Source of the DNA: Methylobacterium indicum
GTDB lineage: Bacteria > Pseudomonadota > Alphaproteobacteria > Rhizobiales > Beijerinckiaceae
Reading direction: 5' to 3'
DNA: 64,000 bases
NCBI RefSeq assembly: GCF_001043895.1
Contig: NZ_JTHF01000015.1
Location: 1 to 64,000 of the forward strand
The notes beneath the pieces were generated by a model. That model saw only the letters and a list, made by a program, of their open reading frames with translations, had not been told where the DNA came from and made no database searches. The position numbers and the translations under genes are program-made. Shown in pieces: positions 58,172 through 64,000 of this stretch. Position 1 is the first letter of the stretch. Each line of letters starts with the position of its first letter.

Positions 58172-58813
58172 ATGCTGACGGTCCACCACCTCGGCCGCTC
58201 GCAATCCGAGCGCATCCTCTGGCTGTGCGAGGAGCTGGGCGTTCCCTACGACCTCGTGCGTTACCAGCGCGACCCCGTCACCATCCTGGCGCCGCCAGAT
58301 CTGCGGGCGCTGCATCCGCTCGGCGCGGCGCCGGTGATCGAGGAAGACGGGCTGGTGCTCGCCGAATCCGCCGCGATCGTCGAGTACATCGCGGTGAGGC
58401 ATGGCGGCGGCCGGCTGCGGCTCGGGCCGGACCACCCGGATTACGCCGCCTTCCTGTACTGGTTCCACTTCGCCAACGGGAACCTCCAGCCGGTCCTCGG
58501 CCGGATGATGATGGTGGGGCGCGTCGGCCTTCCCCCCGACCATCCGGTGCAGGCGGCGGTCCAGGGGCGCCTCGACCGGGTGATGGCGCTGGTCGAGGCG
58601 CGGCTCGCCGCGGTGCCCTACCTCGCCGGGGAGGAATTCACGACGGCCGACATCATGAGCGTCTTTTCGCTCACCACCATGCGGCTGTTCCAGCCGGTCG
58701 ACCTCGCGCCCTATCCCGCGATCCTCGCCTACCTGCAGCGCATCGGGGCGCGCCCTGTCTATCGCCGCGCCATGGAGATGGGCGATCCCGGCTTTGCCCC
58801 GATGCTGACCTGA
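58172..58813 (+). CDS. Glutathione S-transferase family protein
   Basis: This 213-aa protein has an N-terminal thioredoxin-like domain, [20 protein letters not shown], with the Ser typical of bacterial GSTs that resemble the URE2/YfcG side, and [13 protein letters not shown] and [12 protein letters not shown] for glutathione binding. The helical C-terminal domain includes [32 protein letters not shown] precedes the ATG. The substrate is unknown. Confidence 0.88.
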   Translation: MLTVHHLGRSQSERILWLCEELGVPYDLVRYQRDPVTILAPPDLRALHPLGAAPVIEEDGLVLAESAAIVEYIAVRHGGGRLRLGPDHPDYAAFLYWFHFANGNLQPVLGRMMMVGRVGLPPDHPVQAAVQGRLDRVMALVEARLAAVPYLAGEEFTTADIMSVFSLTTMRLFQPVDLAPYPAILAYLQRIGARPVYRRAMEMGDPGFAPMLT

Positions 58814-58817
58814 CGCG

Positions 58818-59519
58818 TCAGGCTTCCAGCCACTCGCGCAGCAGCGCGGCGGTTCCCTCGGGCCGCTCCAGCGGCGGGAGGTGGCCGCAATCGGCGAGGA
58901 CATGCAGGCGCGAGCCGGCGATGCCGGCATGGATCTCCTGCGACAGGACGGGGGGCGTCAGCACGTCGTCCGCGCCCACCGCCACCAGGGTCGGCACCCG
59001 GATCGTGGCGAGGATCGGCCGGCTGTCGGGCCGGTCGAGGATTGCCCGCTGCTGGCGCAGGAAGGCCTCGCCGCCGACCCGCTCGGCCATCGCCTTCACG
59101 GCCTCGCCGACCGGGCCGGCGACGTGCGAGGCGTGGACGAGCTTCGGCAAGAGGCGCGTGGTCACGCCGGCGAAGCGGCCGACCTTGATCTGCTCCATGC
59201 CCTGGCGCCGCAGCGCCGCGTGGGCCGCATCCTCCGGCGCGGCGCCGGTGTCGAACAGGGCCAGCCGCGTCACCCGCTCGGGCGCCTGGCGCAAGATCTC
59301 GAAGGCGACGTAGCCGCCCATCGACAGGGCGACGAGCCCGAAGCGCGGCGGCGCCGCCGCGAGCGCCCGGCGGGCCATCGCGGCGATGCTGTCGTCGAGG
59401 GTCAGGTCGGCCACCACGGCGGCCGTCCGGTCGGCCAGCGCGGCGATCGGGCGGCGCCACAGCACGGCGTCGTTGAGGAGCCCGGGCAGGAACAGAAGCG
59501 GGCCGGAGGGAAAGGTCAT
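58818..59519 (-). CDS. Alpha/beta hydrolase
   Basis: This hydrolase (233 aa from ATG 59519) shows LLFLPGLLND near the N-terminus, the nucleophile elbow LVALSMGGYVAFEIL, an acid in AVGADDVLTPP and the catalytic His in ADCGHLPPLERP. Esterase, lactonase or haloperoxidase-like activity is possible; none can be assigned. Alternative in-frame ATGs at 59570 and 59594 would add 17-25 poorly conserved residues. It is convergent with the GST gene, 4 bp apart. Confidence 0.85.
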   Translation of the reverse strand: MTFPSGPLLFLPGLLNDAVLWRRPIAALADRTAAVVADLTLDDSIAAMARRALAAAPPRFGLVALSMGGYVAFEILRQAPERVTRLALFDTGAAPEDAAHAALRRQGMEQIKVGRFAGVTTRLLPKLVHASHVAGPVGEAVKAMAERVGGEAFLRQQRAILDRPDSRPILATIRVPTLVAVGADDVLTPPVLSQEIHAGIAGSRLHVLADCGHLPPLERPEGTAALLREWLEA

Positions 59520-59671
59520 GGGGGATTCCGTGCCCGCCCCCGGGACCCCGAGGGCGGCGTTCGCCGTCATACGATGTCCGGCCGGTCGCTTCACGACGCA
59601 GATATCGGCGTCGCTCGGGCGCCGCGCCGGCTTGTGACACGAATTCCGGACGTCATCGTCCGGAATTCACA

Positions 59672-60835
59672 TCAGTATGAACGCGGCATCCCGAGCACGT
59701 GCTCGGCGATGTAGGACAGGATCAGGTTCGTCGAGATCGGCGCCACCTGGTAGAGCCGGGTCTCGCGGAACTTGCGCTCGACGTCGTACTCTTCCGCGAA
59801 GCCGAAGCCCCCGAAGGTCTGGATGCAGGCATTGGCCGCCTCGAACGAGGCGTCGGCGGCGAGCATCTTGGCCATGTTGGCCTCGGCCCCCGGATTGGCC
59901 CCGGCCTCGTAGAGCGCCAAGCCCTCCCGCACCATCAATTCGGCGGCCCGCATGTTGGCGTAGGCCTTGGCGATCGGGAACTGGATGCCCTGGTTCTGAC
60001 CGATCGGCCGGCCGAAGACCTGGCGCTCGCGGGCGTAAGCCGAGGCCTTGGCGATGAACCACTTGGCGTCGCCGACGCACTCGGCGGCGATGAGCAGCCG
60101 CTCGGCGTTCATGCCCGAGAGGATGTAGCGAAAGCCCTTGCCCTCCTCGCCGACCAGGTTCTCGGCCGGCACCTCCATGTTGTCGAAGAAGACCTCGCAG
60201 GAATTGTGGTTCATCATCGTGCGGATCGGCCGGATGGTCAGGCCGCGGCCGAGCACGCTGCGCATGTCGACGATGAAGGTCGAGAGGCCGTCGGTCTTCT
60301 TCGCCACCTGGTCGCGGGGCGTGGTGCGGGCGAGCAGCAGCATTAGGTCGGAATGCTCGGCCCGGCTGGTCCAGATCTTCTGCCCGTTGACAATGAACTT
60401 GTCGCCCTCGCGCCGGGCGGTGGTGCGGAGCGCCGTGGTGTCGGTGCCGCTCGTCGGCTCGGTGACGCCGAAGGCCTGGAGCCGCAGGCGCCCGGCGGCG
60501 ATCTCCGGCAGGTAGCGCTCCTTCTGGGCCTGCGTGCCGTGCCGCAGCACCGTGCCCATCGTGTACATCTGGGCGTGGCAGGCGGCGCCGTTGCAGCCGG
60601 AGCGCTGCACCTCCTCGAGGATCGCGGCGGCGGCCGAGAGCGGCAGGCCCGAGCCGCCGTACTCCTCCGGGATCAGCACCGAGAGGTAGCCGGATTCGGT
60701 GAGCGCGTTCACGAAGTCCGTCGGGTAGGCGCGCTCGGTGTCGAGCCGGCGCCAGTATTCGTCGGGGAAGCGCGCGCAGAGCTTGGCGACCTCCTCGCGG
60801 ATCTCCGGATGGCGCAGCGCGTCGGTCTCGGTCAT
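59672..60835 (-). CDS. Acyl-CoA dehydrogenase family protein
   Basis: This 387-aa flavoenzyme has the three acyl-CoA dehydrogenase domains: a helical N-terminus (YLSVLIPEEYGGSGLPLS), the beta domain with FGVTEPTSGTDTTALRTTA and FIVNGQKIWTSRAEHSDLM, and a C-terminal helical bundle with ARERQVFGRPIGQNQGIQFP and TFGGFGFAEEYDVERKFRET. It probably introduces an alpha-beta double bond into an acyl- or branched acyl-CoA. ATG 60835 (MTETDALRHPEI) follows GGAGACGCCCGA. No other fatty-acid gene is adjacent. Confidence 0.9.
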   Translation of the reverse strand: MTETDALRHPEIREEVAKLCARFPDEYWRRLDTERAYPTDFVNALTESGYLSVLIPEEYGGSGLPLSAAAAILEEVQRSGCNGAACHAQMYTMGTVLRHGTQAQKERYLPEIAAGRLRLQAFGVTEPTSGTDTTALRTTARREGDKFIVNGQKIWTSRAEHSDLMLLLARTTPRDQVAKKTDGLSTFIVDMRSVLGRGLTIRPIRTMMNHNSCEVFFDNMEVPAENLVGEEGKGFRYILSGMNAERLLIAAECVGDAKWFIAKASAYARERQVFGRPIGQNQGIQFPIAKAYANMRAAELMVREGLALYEAGANPGAEANMAKMLAADASFEAANACIQTFGGFGFAEEYDVERKFRETRLYQVAPISTNLILSYIAEHVLGMPRSY

Positions 60836-60982
60836 TCGGGCGTCTCCTGCCTGCCGGGCCGTCGGGTGGGGTCCGGGGCGCCGGTCGTTCGGAACAGGCT
60901 TACACCGTCCGCGGCCGGCCGTGTCATACCGTCGAGGCGCGCCTGCCATCGCGGCCGGCGCACGTCACGGCGCGCGGCGGCG

Positions 60983-63079
60983 TCAGAAGTCGGCGTGAAG
61001 GCGGGTGCCGAAGAAGTTCGCCGGGCCGCGGTCGCGGTTATAGGCGGGGTTCACCACCAACTGGTAGTTGAACGATACCGTCACGGCCTTGGTCAGGCTC
61101 AGCGCGTAGTAGGTCTCGAACGCCCGCTCGGTGCCGTAGGTCAGGCGTCCGTCGCCGATCAGCAGGCCCAGGCCTCCATTGGCGAAGAAGGCCCGGTGCG
61201 ACGGCGACAGGCCGTTGATCGCCCCGCCGATGCCGACCGTGTCGCTCGGCCGCTCCCAGGCGGTGCCTTTCAGGGACAAGCCGCCCGAGACCGACCGGTC
61301 GACGTCGGTGAAGGACAGGCTCTCGTTGCGCCCGTCGGACAGGCTCGCCCGGGCGAACAGGCCGAGATCCGGGGTGAGCGCCTGCTCCAGGTTGATGTAG
61401 GCGCCGGTCTTGCGCCGGGGCCGGCGGGTCGCGGCGGCCGCGTCGTTGATGTCGTCGTAGATGCCGGCTTGCGTCAGGTCGACGACCTGGCGGTAGTTGG
61501 CGGTGTTGCCGACATTGCTGAACAGGCCGATGCGCAGCTTGCCGGGCTGGTCGAGGCCGGGCAGGACGTGGCGCTCCTCGAACTCGATGTTGGTGCCGGC
61601 GCGCTCGAAGACCCGCGGGTCGAGGACGTCGTTCGAGGGCTGCTTGGGCACCTGGGTGTAGGCGGCGCGGATCGCGAATTCCGGCCGGTTGTACTCGACC
61701 ATCACGCCTTGCGTGAAGCCGGGGAGGTTCGCCGGGAAGTCCCAGGCCGAGGAGCCCCAGATCGACCAATTCATGAAGTCGACCCGGGGGTCGTGGGCGT
61801 AGACGTTGCCGTCGAAGAAGTCGCCGAGGGCGAACTTGCCGGCCACGACCGAGATCCGCTCGACGTCGCGGGTCATCGCCACCTGGTTGACGCCGTCGGG
61901 CACGTCCTCGGTAGCACCGCCCAGCCCGAAGGTCTGGCGGATGAAGTAGCGGTTCGAGCGCAGCTTGGGGAACGGCGCGCCGGCCTTCTGGGCCTCGCCG
62001 TTGACGAAGCCGGCGACGCCGAGCGTCCGCGACAGGCCGAAGCCCTGCGAGAATTCCGGGTTGTAGTAGAGCTCGGTGCTGTCGGTCAGCTTCACGCCGA
62101 GAAAAAGGGTCGCGGTGGTGGTCGACTGGACCTGGTTCGGCACCAGGCTGTTGTCGCCGCGATAGGGGGCGCGGAAGCCCGGTACCCCTTGCATCACGAA
62201 GGTGGTCTGGCCGTGGAAGGAGTAGCGGCCGGTGTCGCGGCTCGCCGGCGCGTCCTCGGCCACCTCCGCCGGCAGCCTGAGGCCGTAGGGGTACCAGGAC
62301 AGGCGCGCCATCATCTGGTGCGACGAGAAGGCGGCCTGGGTGGTGACGGGCCCGAGCCCCGGTACGGTGCCGAGATCGAAGCGGTTCGAGCGTCCGAGGT
62401 CGACGTAGCGGTAGTCGAGGCCGAGCGCGAGGTTCGGGGTGATGGCGTATTGCACGCCGGCCCCGAGGGTGAAGCCGAGGAAGGACAGGTCCTTGCGCGC
62501 CGTCGCCACCGCCCCGGTGGCGAGGTCCGGGTAGGTCGCGAGCACCCGCGCATCGGCGCCCGCGAGCCCGAACGTGGCGTAGACGAGATAATTCTCGAAC
62601 GAGTAGCCGAGGCGGGCGCGCACGGCCCCATAGAGGTCGGTCTTGCCCCGGATCACGCTGAAGGGCGGATCGACGTCCTCGTAGCCGAAGCCGGTCGCCG
62701 TCGAGGGCACCGGGCGCTTGAGGTTGGCGCCGTAGAGGTCGGCCTCGATCCCGTACAGGTAGGGACCCGTCTGCCAGTTGTAGCCGCCGAACAGGCCGCC
62801 GACCGCCGTGGTGGCGGTGCGGCCGGTATCCGAGCGCCGCGTCGAGTCGCCGCTCTGGAAGGCCGGGATCGGCCGGCCGCCGACCGTGCTCGGCCCGAAG
62901 CGGTAATTGCCGAACGAGGCGCCGGCGCTGCCCTCGATGCCGAGATAGGGGCCCGACCAGTCGGTGAAGCTGGGCCCCTCCGCGGCCGCGGGGGCGGGAG
63001 GGCGCAGGTCGGCGGCATTCGCCAGGCCGGCCCAGAGGCCGAGCGCCACCCCGATTCCCGCTCCGCCCACGCGCTGCAT
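60983..63079 (-). CDS. Outer-membrane protein: Omp25-like barrel fused to an OprB-like carbohydrate porin
   Basis: This 698-aa protein has a signal peptide (GGAGIGVALGLWAGLANAAD). The first half (about 35-260) resembles Omp25/Omp31-type eight-stranded barrels: WSGPYLGIEGSAGASFGNY, GGLFGGYNWQTGPYLYGIEA and ARLGYSFENYLVYATFGLAG. The second half (about 285-698) resembles OprB sugar porins: YSFHGQTTFVMQG, FSQGFGLSRTLGVAGFVNGE and GALGDFFDGN-type loops, with YYALSLTKAVTVSFNYQLV near the end. It closes with the terminal Phe of outer-membrane barrels. AGGGGAAG before ATG 63079 decides the start. Confidence 0.85.
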   Translation of the reverse strand: MQRVGGAGIGVALGLWAGLANAADLRPPAPAAAEGPSFTDWSGPYLGIEGSAGASFGNYRFGPSTVGGRPIPAFQSGDSTRRSDTGRTATTAVGGLFGGYNWQTGPYLYGIEADLYGANLKRPVPSTATGFGYEDVDPPFSVIRGKTDLYGAVRARLGYSFENYLVYATFGLAGADARVLATYPDLATGAVATARKDLSFLGFTLGAGVQYAITPNLALGLDYRYVDLGRSNRFDLGTVPGLGPVTTQAAFSSHQMMARLSWYPYGLRLPAEVAEDAPASRDTGRYSFHGQTTFVMQGVPGFRAPYRGDNSLVPNQVQSTTTATLFLGVKLTDSTELYYNPEFSQGFGLSRTLGVAGFVNGEAQKAGAPFPKLRSNRYFIRQTFGLGGATEDVPDGVNQVAMTRDVERISVVAGKFALGDFFDGNVYAHDPRVDFMNWSIWGSSAWDFPANLPGFTQGVMVEYNRPEFAIRAAYTQVPKQPSNDVLDPRVFERAGTNIEFEERHVLPGLDQPGKLRIGLFSNVGNTANYRQVVDLTQAGIYDDINDAAAATRRPRRKTGAYINLEQALTPDLGLFARASLSDGRNESLSFTDVDRSVSGGLSLKGTAWERPSDTVGIGGAINGLSPSHRAFFANGGLGLLIGDGRLTYGTERAFETYYALSLTKAVTVSFNYQLVVNPAYNRDRGPANFFGTRLHADF

Positions 63080-63171
63080 CGCCGCTTCCCCTGCCGTTCC
63101 GGCGCCAGGTATAGCCAATGCTATATTCCTGGCAACCGGCCACGCTTGCCCGGAAGAGGCCTCTACGGTTT

Positions 63172-63191
63172 CCGTGACGGTATTGTCACGG
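63172..63191. promoter_or_regulatory. Perfect 7-bp palindrome between porin and FAH-family genes
   Basis: CCGTGAC (63172-63178) and GTCACGG (63185-63191) flank a 6-bp spacer. It lies upstream of the porin gene and downstream of the FAH-family gene, so it may be an operator or part of a terminator; no T-run adjoins it. Confidence 0.35.
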
Positions 63192-63232
63192 TGCGGCGTC
63201 TTAAGCCCGCTGTCCTACGCCCTTGGGCCGCC

Positions 63233-64000
63233 TCACGCCCCGAGGAGGCCGCGGCCCGCGAGGTTGCGCATCAGCGCCGCCGCCCCGAAGGTCCAGGGCT
63301 CGCAATCCTGGCAATGGCGCATGCGGTTGACCAGCGCCCCGAGCCCGGGGCTGCGGATCACCACCCGGTCGCCGACCTGGTGGGTGAAGCCCTGGCCCGG
63401 CGCGCCGCGGTCCTCGACGGGGGCGAACATCGTGCCGAGGAAGAGCACCGCGCCGTCCGGATACTGGTGGGTTCCGCCCATCATCGCCTCGACGAGGTCG
63501 GCCGGGTCGCGGCTGATCTCGGAGAGCGGCGACGTGCCGGCGAGCTCGAACCCGTCCGCGCCCATCACCTCCAGGCTCACCACCGTGCGCCGGACGTGGT
63601 CGAGCGAGAAGCCGGCATCGAACAGGCGGACGAACGGCCCCAGCGCGCAGGAGGCGGCGTTGTCCTTGGCCTTGCCGAGCAGCAGGGCCGAGCGGCCCTC
63701 GAAGTCGCGCAGGTTGACGTCGTTGCCGAGCGTTGCCCCGACGATGCGCTGGTCGGAGGCGACCACCAGGGCGATCTCGGGCTCCGGATTGTTCCACTGC
63801 GAGCCCGGATGCAGGCCGGCCTCCTGGCCGCAGCCGACCGCCGAGAGCGGCTGGGCCTTGGTGAAGATCTCGGCATCGGGGCCGATGCCGACCTCGAGGT
63901 ACTGGCTCCACGCTCCCTGCGCCACCAGCACCGCCTTCAGGGCCATGGCCTCGGGCGAACCGGGCTTCAGGCGCCGCAGGTCGTCGCCGACGAGGCGGCC
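63233..64000 (-). CDS. Fumarylacetoacetate-hydrolase-family protein (cut by window edge)
   Basis: The last 255 codons of this gene lie in the window, and the frame is open through base 64000, so the start is outside. It has the FAH-fold core: YLEVGIGPDAEIFTKAQPLS, the metal-binding region NNPEPEIALVVASDQRIVGA, GNDVNLRDFEGRSALLLGKAKD, and VGDRVVIRSPGLGALVNRM near the end. FAH-family enzymes hydrolyse, hydrate or decarboxylate 2-oxo acid derivatives. The internal ATG at 63946 is not the start, because conserved-looking sequence (GRLVGDDLRRLKPG) continues upstream. Confidence 0.85.
   Translation of the reverse strand, partial: GRLVGDDLRRLKPGSPEAMALKAVLVAQGAWSQYLEVGIGPDAEIFTKAQPLSAVGCGQEAGLHPGSQWNNPEPEIALVVASDQRIVGATLGNDVNLRDFEGRSALLLGKAKDNAASCALGPFVRLFDAGFSLDHVRRTVVSLEVMGADGFELAGTSPLSEISRDPADLVEAMMGGTHQYPDGAVLFLGTMFAPVEDRGAPGQGFTHQVGDRVVIRSPGLGALVNRMRHCQDCEPWTFGAAALMRNLAGRGLLGA

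Overview
The window looks like a chromosomal segment of a high-GC alphaproteobacterium of the order Hyphomicrobiales, most likely Methylobacterium or a close relative. The grounds are the strongly GC-biased third codon positions, the alphaproteobacterial order of the ribosomal genes, a zinc-free S14, a bioMNY transporter and a candidate Irr-type iron box. The genus is inferred from gene style and context, not from a database match. I found no rRNA, tRNA, CRISPR array, insertion sequence or phage gene.

Positions 1-16500 hold the str/S10/spc/alpha ribosomal superoperon on the + strand: the end of tuf, rpsJ-rplCDWB-rpsS-rplV-rpsC-rplP-rpmC-rpsQ, then rplNXE-rpsNH-rplFR-rpsE-rpmD-rplO-secY-adk, then rpsMK, an unexpected metallo-beta-lactamase-fold gene, rpoA and rplQ, closed by an intrinsic terminator. 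Several junctions carry perfect GC-rich hairpins without a U-tract, including two overlapping ones between rpoA and rplQ.

Positions 16600-28450 are metabolic. They hold a PepSY protein, a class Ic aminotransferase, a three-gene redox operon (an alpha/beta hydrolase fused to a gluconate-dehydrogenase-subunit-3-like domain, a GMC oxidoreductase and an SDR), Dps, and a pair of tiny membrane proteins. The acetolactate synthase genes follow on the - strand behind a branched-chain attenuator leader, then a pair of palindromic repeats and bioMNY (- strand).

Positions 28589-39981 are one tightly overlapping + strand chemosensory operon: CheW, CheR-TPR, CheW, MCP, CheA-REC, CheB, a kinase with two N-terminal receivers, and a REC-PAS-kinase-REC protein. 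The layout is Wsp/Che3-like, but there is no CheY, no diguanylate cyclase and no flagellar gene. It probably controls something other than swimming.

Positions 40186-64000 hold a heavy-metal-type RND pump without its outer-membrane channel, ilvC, a DUF924 protein, two glutathione transferases, an FTR1 iron permease and an orphan periplasmic binding protein. They also hold a two-subunit molybdenum hydroxylase fused to a three-haem cytochrome, an antitoxin-like remnant, a histidine phosphatase with an NAD(P)H-hydrate dehydratase, a second MCP, a small secreted protein, an alpha/beta hydrolase, an acyl-CoA dehydrogenase and a double-barrel porin. The right edge cuts a fumarylacetoacetate-hydrolase-family gene.
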